Shown piece by piece: positions 40,441 through 49,905 of a DNA stretch of 64,000 nt. Under the pieces are notes generated by a model, which ran no database searches, was not told the origin of the DNA, and saw nothing but the letters and a program-made list of their open reading frames with translations. The stretch spans positions 51,940-115,939 of the forward strand of contig CAYQZV010000005.1 in NCBI GenBank assembly GCA_964422145.1, given 5' to 3'. Position 1 is the first letter of the stretch, and each line of letters begins with the position of its first letter. Source of the DNA: JACNKV01 sp964422145. Lineage in GTDB: Bacteria > Fidelibacterota > Marinisomatia > Marinisomatales > JACNKV01. Both the position numbers and the translations under genes were made by a program.

Positions 40441-42066
40441 ATGCCATCAAAAAATCCTGTTAAATACATATTCGTTTTGGGCGGAGTGATCTCCGGACTT
40501 GGAAAAGGAATAGCAGCGGCATCGATTGGTTATCTGCTGAAAAATGCCGGACTACGAGTAACAATCATGAAACTCGATCCCTATTTGAATGTTGATCCCG
40601 GAACGATGAATCCCTATCAGCATGGAGAAGTATTTGTTTTAGATGATGGTTCAGAAACGGATCTGGATCTCGGGCATTACGAGCGATTTATTGATGAGGA
40701 TATGAGTAATAATAATAATGCTACAACCGGACAGATCTACAGTACGGTGTTAAATCGTGAAAGAGCAGGGGAATACCTCGGAGCGACCATCCAGGTCATC
40801 CCTCATATCACTGAGGAGATCAAATCGCGGATCAAAGCGGTGAACCAACCGAAAAAATATGATGTTGTGATTTGCGAAGTCGGCGGAACGGTGGGTGATA
40901 TTGAAAGCCTTCCTTTCTTAGAAGCCATTCGACAGTTATCCGTTGAAGTTGGATATCATAATCATTTGATCGTTCATTTAACATTAGTTCCCTATGTGAA
41001 AGCCAGTGAAGAACTGAAAACGAAACCTACACAGCATTCCGTGATGAAACTCCGTGAAATTGGTTTAGCACCGGATATCATTCTCTGTCGTTCGGATTAC
41101 CCCTTGAACAAATCCGTACGGGAAAAAATTGCATTATTTTGTAACGTTCCACCGAATCATGTTGTTGAAGGGAAAGAGGTAAAGAGCATCTATGAAGTTC
41201 CTTTATCCCTGCACAAACAGAATGTAAGCAAGATCATTGCTGAGCGGCTCAAGCTTACGGATGGAACCAATGTCGAAAAACTTCAGCAATTTATTTACCA
41301 TTATAAAAATCCCGGGGAAGAAGTGACAATTGCTATGTGCGGGAAATATATTGAACTCCCGGATGCCTACAAAAGCGTGATCGAAGCATTGATCCATGCC
41401 GGAGTTGAAAACGATACGCGCGTGCATTTGAAGTGGGTGCAAACTGATAATATTTACACCGATGAAGATGCCCAAACCGCATTCAAAGATTCAGACGGGA
41501 TTTTGTTGCTTCCCGGGTTTGGCTCCAGAGGATCGGAAGGCAAGATAATGGCATCAAAATATGCTAGAGAGAATAAAGTTCCGTATTTAGGTATTTGTCT
41601 TGGACTTCAAACGGCGGTCATCGATTTTGCGAGACATGTGTGCGGATTAAAGAAAGCGAACAGTACTGAGTTTGATAAAAAAACAAGTTATCCTGTCATT
41701 GATTTGATGGAGTCTCAACGCGCCGTTAAAGCCAAAGGCGGCACCATGAGGTTGGGAGCTTATGAATGCATCCTTGAACGAAATTCAAAAGCCTACAATG
41801 CCTACAGAAAAAAACGGATATTCGAACGCCATCGCCATCGATGGGAAGTAAATAATCGGTATCGATCACGCTTGATAAAACACGGAATGAAAATTACCGG
41901 CGTAAATCCGGATTTAAATTTGGTTGAGATCATAGAATTACCGGATCATCCTTGGTTTGTTGCTGGGCAGTTCCATCCAGAATTAAAAAGCAGAGTGAAC
42001 AAAGCTCATCCGTTATTCCGAGATTTTGTGAATGCCTCTTTAATCAATAAAAGGGAGGACACTTGA
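40441..42066 (+). CDS. pyrG: CTP synthase
   Basis: This 541-residue enzyme makes CTP from UTP, glutamine and ATP. The N-terminal synthetase domain starts K-Y-I-F-V-L-G-G-V-I-S-G-L-G-K-G; the class I glutaminase domain has the nucleophile in G-I-C-L-G-L-Q and a late H-P-E. Its place between kdsB and kdsA makes sense, since KdsB consumes CTP. The stop overlaps the kdsA start (TTGA). Confidence 0.97.
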   Translation: MPSKNPVKYIFVLGGVISGLGKGIAAASIGYLLKNAGLRVTIMKLDPYLNVDPGTMNPYQHGEVFVLDDGSETDLDLGHYERFIDEDMSNNNNATTGQIYSTVLNRERAGEYLGATIQVIPHITEEIKSRIKAVNQPKKYDVVICEVGGTVGDIESLPFLEAIRQLSVEVGYHNHLIVHLTLVPYVKASEELKTKPTQHSVMKLREIGLAPDIILCRSDYPLNKSVREKIALFCNVPPNHVVEGKEVKSIYEVPLSLHKQNVSKIIAERLKLTDGTNVEKLQQFIYHYKNPGEEVTIAMCGKYIELPDAYKSVIEALIHAGVENDTRVHLKWVQTDNIYTDEDAQTAFKDSDGILLLPGFGSRGSEGKIMASKYARENKVPYLGICLGLQTAVIDFARHVCGLKKANSTEFDKKTSYPVIDLMESQRAVKAKGGTMRLGAYECILERNSKAYNAYRKKRIFERHRHRWEVNNRYRSRLIKHGMKITGVNPDLNLVEIIELPDHPWFVAGQFHPELKSRVNKAHPLFRDFVNASLINKREDT

Positions 42067-42878
42067 AAAAAACAGTAAAAGCTGGAAATGTAATTTTTGG
42101 GAATGATAAACTTCCCTTAATTGCTGGTCCTTGTGTGATTGAAAGCAGGGATCATGCATTAATGATGGCAAAAGCGATTGCAGAAATCACTGAAAAACTG
42201 GACATTCAGTTCGTCTATAAAAGTTCATTTGATAAAGCCAATCGCACATCCATTGACTCTCCCCGAGGACCTGGCATGGAAGAAGGATTAACCATTCTTC
42301 AAGAAGTGAGAACAGAAATCGGTGTCCCTGTAATTACAGACATTCATCATCCTTCTCAGGCAAAAACGGTAGCAGAAGTTGCAGATGTTTTGCAGATCCC
42401 TTCATTTTTATGCCGCCAAACGGATCTGGTTGTTGCTGCTTCGAAAACAGGGAAGCCGATCAATATTAAAAAAGGACAATTCTTAAGCCCATGGAAAATG
42501 AAATACTCTGTTGAAAAAGCTATGAATGCCGGGAATAATCAATTAATGCTGACGGAAAGAGGCAGTACTTATGGGTATGATAATTTGGTGGTAGATTTGC
42601 GATCAATCCCGATAATGCAAGAATCTGGTTTCCCGGTAATTTTTGACGCGACTCATAGTGCACAATCACCTGGAAATGCCGGGAATACGACTGGCGGATT
42701 AAGAGAATATATTCCTTCGATGACTAACGCTGCCATTGCAGCAGGATGTGACGGTTTGTTTTTGGAAGTTCATAATAACGTTGAGAAAGCGTTGTCCGAT
42801 TCTGATACGCAATGGCCTTTAGATCAACTGGAATCACTGTTAAAGGTTTCGAAACAAATTTGGGATGTAATACACTAA
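42063..42878 (+). CDS. kdsA: 3-deoxy-8-phosphooctulonate synthase (Kdo-8-P synthase)
   Basis: This 271-residue KdsA condenses phosphoenolpyruvate with arabinose-5-phosphate. Motifs: I-A-G-P-C-V-I-E-S, Y-K-S-S-F-D-K-A-N-R-T-S, I-K-K-G-Q-F-L-S-P-W and F-D-A-T-H-S. The start is a TTG that overlaps the pyrG stop; the stop overlaps the kdsC start (TAATG). Confidence 0.96.
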   Translation: MKKTVKAGNVIFGNDKLPLIAGPCVIESRDHALMMAKAIAEITEKLDIQFVYKSSFDKANRTSIDSPRGPGMEEGLTILQEVRTEIGVPVITDIHHPSQAKTVAEVADVLQIPSFLCRQTDLVVAASKTGKPINIKKGQFLSPWKMKYSVEKAMNAGNNQLMLTERGSTYGYDNLVVDLRSIPIMQESGFPVIFDATHSAQSPGNAGNTTGGLREYIPSMTNAAIAAGCDGLFLEVHNNVEKALSDSDTQWPLDQLESLLKVSKQIWDVIH

Positions 42879-43432
42879 TGGAATCACTACAGAATAAATT
42901 AAAAAAAATCAAACTGATCATATCCGATGTTGATGGTGTATTAACTGACGGATCCGTTTATAAAGGGCCAAACGGGTTTGAGATGAAACGGTTCTCAGTT
43001 GAAGACGGTGCCGGTGTTGCTCTGGCCCGAGCTGCAGATTTGAAGATCGCTTTGCTGTCAGGGCGATATTCCGAAGCAACACAAGCCCGCGCAGATGAAT
43101 TAAACATCGAGGATGTCTATAACGGGACGCTGAACAAATTACCGCCTTATGAAGAACTGCAGAAAAAATATCAATTATCCGATGATGAAATTGCTTATAT
43201 CGGTGACGGCTTGATTGATCTGGTTATCATGGAAAAAGTCGGTGCCCCGATTTCGGTAGAGAATGGACATGAATTAGCGAAGGATGCAGCGATCTATGTG
43301 ACAAAAACCGTCGGTGGAAGCGGTGCATTAAAAGAAGCTATCGAATGGATTGTTAAAGGACAAGGAAAGTATGATGCCGCAGTGAAGCGGTTGAGAGATT
43401 ATTTGCAGAATCACGATAATGAAGAAAAATGA
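42878..43432 (+). CDS. kdsC: Kdo-8-phosphate phosphatase (HAD family)
   Basis: This HAD phosphatase of 184 residues removes the phosphate from Kdo-8-phosphate. Motif I is I-S-D-V-D-G-V-L-T-D-G; the loop G-D-G-L-I-D-L (the usual G-D-D-x-x-D changed to G-D-G-L-I-D) is motif III. The frame is open further upstream, but the ATG at 42878, overlapping the kdsA stop, gives the correct family start (M-E-S-L-Q-N-K-L-K-K-I-K). Confidence 0.92.
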   Translation: MESLQNKLKKIKLIISDVDGVLTDGSVYKGPNGFEMKRFSVEDGAGVALARAADLKIALLSGRYSEATQARADELNIEDVYNGTLNKLPPYEELQKKYQLSDDEIAYIGDGLIDLVIMEKVGAPISVENGHELAKDAAIYVTKTVGGSGALKEAIEWIVKGQGKYDAAVKRLRDYLQNHDNEEK

Positions 43433-43974
43433 GTCGATTCTTTTCATATACGATTGTTTGCTTGATGATGTTAAGTTTGATAAACTGTACCTCTGATCTT
43501 CCGAGAGAAAAAGGTCAATCTAGAATCGGTTTCCCGGATCAGGAAAGTTGGTCACCGATCATCACATTGACCGATGAAGGAGTAAAACGCGCATACGTTC
43601 AGGCTGGTCATCTTGAAAAATATAATGACCAACAATCTATTTTATTGGATGATTCCGTGACGGTCGATTTTTATGACGCAGAAGAAATCCATTCGTCGGT
43701 TCTGACATCTCAAATTGCGATGGTCGATGAAAAATCAAGTTTTATGCGAGCGTTCGGTAATGTGATTGTGAAGTCCGACAGCGGGGTGACGTTGTACACC
43801 GACACACTTTCGTGGGATCATGAAATAGAGATGATCTACACCGATGATCCGGTGATGGTAACCACGATACAAAATGACACCTTATATGGAATCGGATTTG
43901 AATCGGATATCAATATGGACCATTGGATCATCCTTCAGCCGTCCGGAGTTACAGGAAGAAAATATGAAAAATAG
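43429..43974 (+). CDS. lptC: LptC-like LPS export lipoprotein
   Basis: This 181-residue protein has a lipoprotein-type signal (S-L-I-N-C, Cys20) and an LptC/OstA-like beta-jellyroll: S-R-I-G-F-P-D-Q-E-S-W-S-P, then paired strands such as V-Y-T/L-Y-T-D-T-L-S-W-D and D-T-L-Y-G-I-G-F-E. LptC passes LPS from the inner-membrane LptBFG complex to the periplasmic bridge. The neighbouring lptB supports the call. Start and stop overlap its neighbours. Confidence 0.85.
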   Translation: MSRFFSYTIVCLMMLSLINCTSDLPREKGQSRIGFPDQESWSPIITLTDEGVKRAYVQAGHLEKYNDQQSILLDDSVTVDFYDAEEIHSSVLTSQIAMVDEKSSFMRAFGNVIVKSDSGVTLYTDTLSWDHEIEMIYTDDPVMVTTIQNDTLYGIGFESDINMDHWIILQPSGVTGRKYEK

Positions 43975-44701
43975 TCATCAAACTTTACGAGCATCACATC
44001 TCTACAAAAAATACGGCAGACGCTGGGTAGTTCAGGATGCCGGCTTAAATGTAAACAAAGGCGAAATTGTCGGACTTTTAGGTCCAAACGGTGCCGGGAA
44101 AACCACAACATTTTATATGATCACAGGGATGATCAAACCAACTCAGGGCAACATTTACTTAGATGATTTAGACATATCCGATCATGCCATGTACAAACGG
44201 TCAAGATTAGGGATTGGTTATTTATCTCAGGAGCCGTCCATTTTTGGTAAGCTGTCGGTTGAAGATAATTTGAATCTTGTGTTGGAAATGACGGACTTAT
44301 CCAAACAAGCGCGGAAAGAAAAAGTCGAGCAGCTTTTGGTTGATTTGGGCGTTGAGCATCTGAAAAAGAGCAAGGGACAAAGTCTGTCCGGTGGTGAAAG
44401 AAGGCGAGTAGAGATTTGCCGAACACTGGCAATGGATCCTGATTTCATTTTACTGGATGAACCGTTTGCCGGAGTTGATCCGATCGCGGTTGAAGATATC
44501 CAATCCATTGTGCATTCTCTTAAGGATAGAAACATCGGTGTGCTCATCACAGATCATAATGTTCGGGAGACCCTCTCAATTACGGATCGATCATATTTAT
44601 TGTTTGAAGGGAAAATTCTAAAGTCTGGGACATCAAAAGATTTGGCAGAGGATAAAGAATCCAGGCGATTATATTTAGGGGAAAAATTCAGACTGGACTA
44701 A
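43964..44701 (+). CDS. lptB: LPS export ABC transporter ATPase LptB
   Basis: This 245-residue ATPase has Walker A G-P-N-G-A-G-K-T-T-T, Q-loop, signature L-S-G-G-E-R-R-R-V-E-I and Walker B F-I-L-L-D-E-P-F-A-G-V-D-P, the typical LptB signature. The frame extends upstream, but the ATG at 43964 with GGAAG before it and overlap with the lptC stop is the natural start. Its stop shares a base with the rpoN start. Confidence 0.95.
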   Translation: MKNSHQTLRASHLYKKYGRRWVVQDAGLNVNKGEIVGLLGPNGAGKTTTFYMITGMIKPTQGNIYLDDLDISDHAMYKRSRLGIGYLSQEPSIFGKLSVEDNLNLVLEMTDLSKQARKEKVEQLLVDLGVEHLKKSKGQSLSGGERRRVEICRTLAMDPDFILLDEPFAGVDPIAVEDIQSIVHSLKDRNIGVLITDHNVRETLSITDRSYLLFEGKILKSGTSKDLAEDKESRRLYLGEKFRLD

Positions 44702-46035
44702 TGGTTAAGCTATCTCAAAAACTATCTCAAAAACAGACGTTATCTCCTCAGCAGATTTTGCAAGCCAAACTGCTGCAGTTAAATAATATCAATCTTGAGA
44801 AAGCCATTATTCATGAGTTGGAGGTGAATCCTGTTTTAGATCAGGACGAACCCGAGAAAGAGAAAGAAACGACCGAAACCGATTTTGATCTTTCAACCGA
44901 CGATGATGAATATGAACGTACGCTTTCGATCAATCGCAATCGGGAACGGGTGGATATTCCTCAACCTGAAGTGCAGGATTTTATCGAAACCATGGTCAAG
45001 CAGCTGGATGATTTTGATCTTTCCGAGGCGGATAAAGTCATCGCTGAGGAGATCCTATGGAATGTCGATGAGCGAGGATACTTAGGTACTGAACTCCTTC
45101 TGATTGCCGACCGGTTTAACCGAGCTGAAGAAGAGGTCGAACCGATTCTGAACTTAGTCCAGCATTTGGACCCGAAGGGGATAGCCGCCAGGGATCTTCG
45201 CGAATGTTTACTGATCCAATTGGACGATCAGAAAGATGAGCTTGCCTATCGGATCATCCACCAGCATTTTGATTTATTTACGCATAAACGATTTGAAGCC
45301 ATTGAAAAAGCAGCTCATGTTTCAAAAGAAGAACTGTCCGATGCAATATCTGTTATCTCTCATCTCAATCCAAAGCCGGGCGAAGGGATACGGTTTTCAA
45401 AAGATGAGATAATCGTCCCTGACTTGATTGTGAGAAAACAAAACGAGAATTGGGTTGTGTTGACCAACGACAGCGGTTTACCAGAATTAAGAGTAAGCCC
45501 GGATTACACAGCCATGATGGAAGAACAGGCTCAAATTGATATCAAAGCTCACTCGTTTATCAAAAGTAAAATCGAAACAGCCCAATGGTTTATAGAGGCG
45601 ATCCGCCAGCGGAAAGAGACATTAATGAGGGTGATGTATTCGATCATCAAAAGGCAGCCTGAGTTTTTCAATGGAGATATCCACAATCTGACCCCAATGA
45701 AACTCCAGGATATTGCCGAAGATATTCAAATGGATATTTCAACAATCAGCCGATCTACCCGTGGTAAGTATGCAGACACACCGTACGGGATGTTTGAGCT
45801 GAAGTATTTTTTTACGGACAAAGTTTTATTGCATGACGGCAGAGAGATCAGTAACCACGTCATCAAACGGATTTTAAAAGAGATTGTTGATGCAGAGGAT
45901 AAACACCGTCCTCTGAATGATGAAACCTTAGTCAAAAAATTAGAAGAACAGTCCATGTCAATTGCTCGACGGACTGTTGCAAAGTATCGAGAGCAAATGA
46001 ATATTCCGGTCGCGAGATTAAGACGAGTAATGTAA
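44701..46035 (+). CDS. rpoN: RNA polymerase sigma-54 factor
   Basis: This 444-residue sigma-54 has a Gln/Leu-rich region I (Q-K-Q-T-L-S-P-Q-Q-I-L-Q-A-K-L-L-Q-L), an acidic region II (about 50-70), a core-binding domain and a C-terminal RpoN box, here A-R-R-T-V-A-K-Y-R-E-Q, which reads the -24 element. Its place after lptB is common in many phyla. No sigma-54 activator gene is visible in this window. Confidence 0.96.
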   Translation: MVKLSQKLSQKQTLSPQQILQAKLLQLNNINLEKAIIHELEVNPVLDQDEPEKEKETTETDFDLSTDDDEYERTLSINRNRERVDIPQPEVQDFIETMVKQLDDFDLSEADKVIAEEILWNVDERGYLGTELLLIADRFNRAEEEVEPILNLVQHLDPKGIAARDLRECLLIQLDDQKDELAYRIIHQHFDLFTHKRFEAIEKAAHVSKEELSDAISVISHLNPKPGEGIRFSKDEIIVPDLIVRKQNENWVVLTNDSGLPELRVSPDYTAMMEEQAQIDIKAHSFIKSKIETAQWFIEAIRQRKETLMRVMYSIIKRQPEFFNGDIHNLTPMKLQDIAEDIQMDISTISRSTRGKYADTPYGMFELKYFFTDKVLLHDGREISNHVIKRILKEIVDAEDKHRPLNDETLVKKLEEQSMSIARRTVAKYREQMNIPVARLRRVM

Positions 46036-46036
46036 G

Positions 46037-46141
46037 ATGTATGAGAATGAACATTACTTGGAACATCCGATCAAATGGATTGTACTTATTATTGATAAAG
46101 AAAACAGAACGCCAATGAGCGTTTCAACCGAAAGGAGTTAA
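46037..46141 (+). CDS. Possible small ORF between rpoN and hflK
   Basis: A 34-codon frame (M-Y-E-N-E-H-Y-L-E-H-P-I-K-W-I-V-L-I-I-D...) starts one base after the rpoN stop and ends two bases before the hflK ATG, with the hflK ribosome binding site AAAGGAG inside its last codons. The packing suits a coupled gene, but nothing else supports it. It does not look like the ribosome hibernation factor often found after rpoN. Confidence 0.3.
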   Translation: MYENEHYLEHPIKWIVLIIDKENRTPMSVSTERS

Positions 46142-46143
46142 AT

Positions 46144-47121
46144 ATGTCAGCAAGACGTATAGTGGTCGGGGATCAAGAAATAAATATCCCTGAAAAAATA
46201 TTAAAACTCGGTGTATTTCCCGTGATTGGGATTGCCTTGGTTTTATGGTTATTAACCGGTGTCTACAGTGTCGGACCCGATGAAGTCGGAGTGGTTCGAA
46301 CATTCGGTAAAGTTACTCGCGTTGTTCAATCTGGACTGCGGTATCATTTTCCGTATCCGATTGAAGTCGTCGATACCCCAAAAGTCACCGAAGTCAAACG
46401 TGTAGAAATTGGATTTCGAACCCTTCGAAACAATCAAGTTCGCTCTGTTGAACAAGAAAGTTTAATGCTTACGGGAGATGAAAATATTGTCGATGCAGAA
46501 ATGATCGTTCAATACAAAATAAAAGATCCAATCGCGTATTTATTCAAATTTGTCAGACCGGAATTAACCGTGAGAGAAGCGTCAGAAGCCTCATTACGAA
46601 CCGTTGTTGGTCGCCATGGAATTGATGAAGCTTTAACTTCCGGAAAATTCATGATTCAAGAAGAAACAAAAGAGTTGTTGCAGGCAATTTTGGATAAATA
46701 TCAAACGGGGATATTTATCGTAGCCGTTCAACTCCAGGATGTATCTCCACCTCAGCAGGTCATTTCGGCATTTAAAGATGTTGCCTCCGCAAAAGAAGAT
46801 AAAAATCGGATGGTCAACCAAGCGGAAGGATATAGAAATGATATCATTCCAAAAGCTCGAGGAGAAGCTCAAGCGATGATTCGAGAGGCGGAAGGATTTT
46901 CTGAAGCCCGTATCAAACGTGCAGAAGGAGATGTTGCAAAATTTGTAAAAATGCTTGAAAAATATAATAAAGCAAAAACGATTACAAAGAAACGTCTATA
47001 TCTAGAAACCATGGAAGAGGTACTTCCTGGGATCGAAAAATATATTGTCCCTGACGGACAAAATGGCAACCTGCTCAATCTATTAAATCTAGGGGATGCC
47101 AACAAAGGAGGTAAAAAATGA
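46144..47121 (+). CDS. hflK: HflK-like membrane protease modulator
   Basis: This 325-residue SPFH/prohibitin protein has one N-terminal membrane helix (about 25-45), G-P-D-E-V-G-V-V-R-T-F-G-K-V at the start of the SPFH domain, and a long Lys/Glu/Ala-rich coiled coil. With HflC it forms a cage around FtsH. The N-terminus lacks the long Gly/Pro-rich extension of E. coli HflK. It overlaps hflC by four bases. Confidence 0.9.
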   Translation: MSARRIVVGDQEINIPEKILKLGVFPVIGIALVLWLLTGVYSVGPDEVGVVRTFGKVTRVVQSGLRYHFPYPIEVVDTPKVTEVKRVEIGFRTLRNNQVRSVEQESLMLTGDENIVDAEMIVQYKIKDPIAYLFKFVRPELTVREASEASLRTVVGRHGIDEALTSGKFMIQEETKELLQAILDKYQTGIFIVAVQLQDVSPPQQVISAFKDVASAKEDKNRMVNQAEGYRNDIIPKARGEAQAMIREAEGFSEARIKRAEGDVAKFVKMLEKYNKAKTITKKRLYLETMEEVLPGIEKYIVPDGQNGNLLNLLNLGDANKGGKK

Positions 47122-47969
47122 AAAAAGGAATTATTGCCTTAATCGTATTAGCGGTACTTGTCATATTTTCTACCGTATTTATCGTAGATACGACTGAACA
47201 AGTCGTAATTTTACAATTTGGAAAACCCGTTCGCACGATCCAAAACCCCGGTTTGCATTTCAAATTACCTGCTCCTATACAAAATGCAGTTGTTTTTGAT
47301 AATCGGTTATTGGAGTACGATGTTCCGCCGGAAGAAGTCCTCAGCAAGGACAAGAAGACATTAATCGTTGATAATTATGTCAGATGGCGCATTGTTGACC
47401 CTCTCCTTTTCCTTCAAACTGTCCAAGCGATTCCGACAGCGGTCACTCGATTAGATGATATTGTTTATTCTGAATTACGCCGTGAATTAGGAACGCATAA
47501 TATGTCAGAGATTATCACTGAAAATCGAGAATTGATTATGGAACAAATTACCGATGCCAGTGATCAATCCGCAGCAGCCTACGGAATCGAAGTTCAAGAT
47601 GTGCGAATCAAGCGTGTGGATCTTCCCAGCGAAAATGAAAAATCGATTTATGCTCGAATGGATGCAGAAAGAAAACGTCAAGCGAATAAGTTTCGTTCAG
47701 AGGGAGAAGAAGAAGCTCAGAAAATCCGTGCTTCCACGGATAAAGATAAAACGATCATTTTGGCTGACGCTTATAAAGAATCTGAAGAAATTCGCGGTTT
47801 TGGAGAATCAAAAGCTTTAGAAATATATGCAAAAGCATTTGGTGCCGCACCGGATTTCTACGAATTTTTGCGTACTTTAGATGTATATCGTAAGACCTTA
47901 GATAACCAAACAACGTTAGTCCTCCCATCTGATACAAAATTATTTAAATTATTATTAGAGGGAGAATAA
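47118..47969 (+). CDS. hflC: HflC-like membrane protease modulator
   Basis: This 283-residue SPFH protein is paired with HflK. It has a membrane helix (about 5-25), V-D-T-T-E-Q-V-V-I-L-Q-F-G-K-P, a central R-R-E-L-G-T-H-N-M-S-E-I-I motif and a coiled coil ending in the HflC-type T-T-L-V-L-P-S-D-T-K-L-F. GGAGG lies upstream of the ATG. Confidence 0.93.
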   Translation: MKKGIIALIVLAVLVIFSTVFIVDTTEQVVILQFGKPVRTIQNPGLHFKLPAPIQNAVVFDNRLLEYDVPPEEVLSKDKKTLIVDNYVRWRIVDPLLFLQTVQAIPTAVTRLDDIVYSELRRELGTHNMSEIITENRELIMEQITDASDQSAAAYGIEVQDVRIKRVDLPSENEKSIYARMDAERKRQANKFRSEGEEEAQKIRASTDKDKTIILADAYKESEEIRGFGESKALEIYAKAFGAAPDFYEFLRTLDVYRKTLDNQTTLVLPSDTKLFKLLLEGE

Positions 47970-47977
47970 TCCAAAGG

Positions 47978-48520
47978 ATGAAATCAAAAATCAGATCAAC
48001 AACGATTCTCGGCGTTCGAAAGAAGAATCAGATCGCCATGGGAGGAGACGGTCAGGTCACATTCGGTGAAATGGCACTCAAACAGAAAGCAGTCAAAGTT
48101 CGGAGTTTTGAAGCCGAAAGCGGAATTATCCTTGGCGGATTTGCCGGAGCCGCTGCCGACGCATTAACCTTGTTTGAGAAATTTGAACAAAAACTGGATG
48201 AATTTGAAGGAGACTTAAAACGATCCGTGGTGGAATTAGCCAAAGAATGGAGGATGGATAAGTACCTTCGTAACCTTGATGCACTCTTGGCTTTGATGGA
48301 TAAACGGTCTAGTTTTATCTTATCTGGAGATGGAAATGTCATCGAGCCTGATGGTCCGATCATTGCCATCGGTTCCGGCGGAGGTTATGCGCAAGCAGCT
48401 GCGACAGCGTTCCATAAAAAAACACCGATGAATGCAAAAGAGATTGTTTCCGATTCATTAAAAATTGCGTCAGAGTTATGTATTTACACGAATGATTCAA
48501 TCACGATACTGGAGGGATAG
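47978..48520 (+). CDS. hslV: ATP-dependent protease HslV, peptidase subunit
   Basis: This 180-residue proteasome-like peptidase has a seven-residue propeptide followed by the catalytic N-terminal Thr8 (T-T-I-L-G-V-R), then M-G-G-D-G-Q-V-T and G-G-F-A-G-A-A-A-D-A. Its hexamers stack with HslU to degrade proteins. It lies four bases before hslU. Confidence 0.96.
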   Translation: MKSKIRSTTILGVRKKNQIAMGGDGQVTFGEMALKQKAVKVRSFEAESGIILGGFAGAAADALTLFEKFEQKLDEFEGDLKRSVVELAKEWRMDKYLRNLDALLALMDKRSSFILSGDGNVIEPDGPIIAIGSGGGYAQAAATAFHKKTPMNAKEIVSDSLKIASELCIYTNDSITILEG

Positions 48521-48523
48521 GTA

Positions 48524-49870
48524 GTGAATGAACTGACACCAAGACAGATCGTTCGTGAATTGAATAAGTTCATTGTTGGGCAGCAAAAAGCAAAAAGAGC
48601 AGTTGCAATCGCAATGCGAAACCGTTGGAGACGTCAACAAATAACTGAACCCCTGCGAGATGAAATCGTTCCGAATAATATCATTTTAATCGGCTCAACC
48701 GGAGTAGGAAAAACAGAAATCGCTCGACGGCTGGCCAACCTCGCCAATGCACCGTTTCTGAAAATTGAAGCCAGTAAGTTCACAGAAGTTGGATATGTCG
48801 GACGCGATGTTGAATCCATGATTCGTGATCTGATGGAGATTGCTGTGAACATGGTTAAAAATGAGTTTGAGAAAAGAGTGGAATCTCAAGCGGGGAAAAT
48901 GGCTGAAAAACGTCTGCTGGATTTATTGTTCCCTGCAGAAACAGTCACAGCAGAACGGCGTCAATCTGAAGAAGCGGAAGAGCGTTTTCAACGGAACCAA
49001 AAACGGTTAATGAAAAAACTTAAAAATGGCGATTTTGAGTCCCGGGAAGTTGAAGTAGAACATTCGGATGAGAGCACACCGTTGATGCAAGTTATGGGAC
49101 CATTTGGTGGAATTGATGATATGGAAACCAATATCCGGGATATGTTGTCTTCTGTCCTCCCAGGCGGGAAGAAGAAACGCCGAATGAAGGTGTCAGAAGC
49201 CAGAGAAGTTTTAAAAGAACTGGAAGCCCATCGTCTTATTGATCAGGATGAAATGATACGATTCGCCAAAGAACGTGTCGAGAATAGCGGAATCATCTTT
49301 CTAGATGAAATTGATAAAATCGCCGGGAAGAACGGCGGTGCGGGTCCTGATGTGAGCAGAGAAGGAGTTCAGCGCGATATTTTACCGATTGTTGAAGGAA
49401 GTTCTGTCCGCACAAAATACGGAATCATCCAGACGGACCACATTCTGTTTATTGCTGCTGGCGCGTTCCATGTCGCCACTCCATCCGATATGATTCCGGA
49501 ATTACAGGGGCGTTTTCCAATTCGTGTCGAAATGGACAAACTGACTACGTCGGACTTCATCAAGATTCTTTCTCATCCCAAAACGGCTTTAATCAAGCAG
49601 TATCAGGCATTATTAGAGACTGAAGGCGTTGCCCTTATTTTTACAAGGGGAGCGATTAAAACCATTGCTAAATATGCCACGGATGTGAACAAACTAACCG
49701 AAAATATCGGTGCCCGGAGATTACACACTATCATGACAACCTTATTGGATGATTATTTATTTGATCACGGTAAAGGAAATCAAACGACGGTCACCATAAC
49801 TCGTGAAGTGGTGATAGACCGCTTAAAAGATATCGCTCAGGATCAGGATTTGAGTCGGTATATTTTATAA
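48524..49870 (+). CDS. hslU: HslU ATPase, unfoldase subunit of HslUV
   Basis: This 448-residue AAA+ ATPase has Walker A G-S-T-G-V-G-K-T-E near 57-65, the pore G-Y-V-G motif, an intermediate domain (about 110-235), Walker B I-I-F-L-D-E-I-D-K-I and the C-terminal L-S-R-Y-I-L that docks into HslV. The start is a GTG at 48524, three bases after the hslV stop. Confidence 0.96.
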   Translation: MNELTPRQIVRELNKFIVGQQKAKRAVAIAMRNRWRRQQITEPLRDEIVPNNIILIGSTGVGKTEIARRLANLANAPFLKIEASKFTEVGYVGRDVESMIRDLMEIAVNMVKNEFEKRVESQAGKMAEKRLLDLLFPAETVTAERRQSEEAEERFQRNQKRLMKKLKNGDFESREVEVEHSDESTPLMQVMGPFGGIDDMETNIRDMLSSVLPGGKKKRRMKVSEAREVLKELEAHRLIDQDEMIRFAKERVENSGIIFLDEIDKIAGKNGGAGPDVSREGVQRDILPIVEGSSVRTKYGIIQTDHILFIAAGAFHVATPSDMIPELQGRFPIRVEMDKLTTSDFIKILSHPKTALIKQYQALLETEGVALIFTRGAIKTIAKYATDVNKLTENIGARRLHTIMTTLLDDYLFDHGKGNQTTVTITREVVIDRLKDIAQDQDLSRYIL

Positions 49871-49905
49871 TTTTTAATTAACACGATCATAATATTGGAG
49901 TGAAA

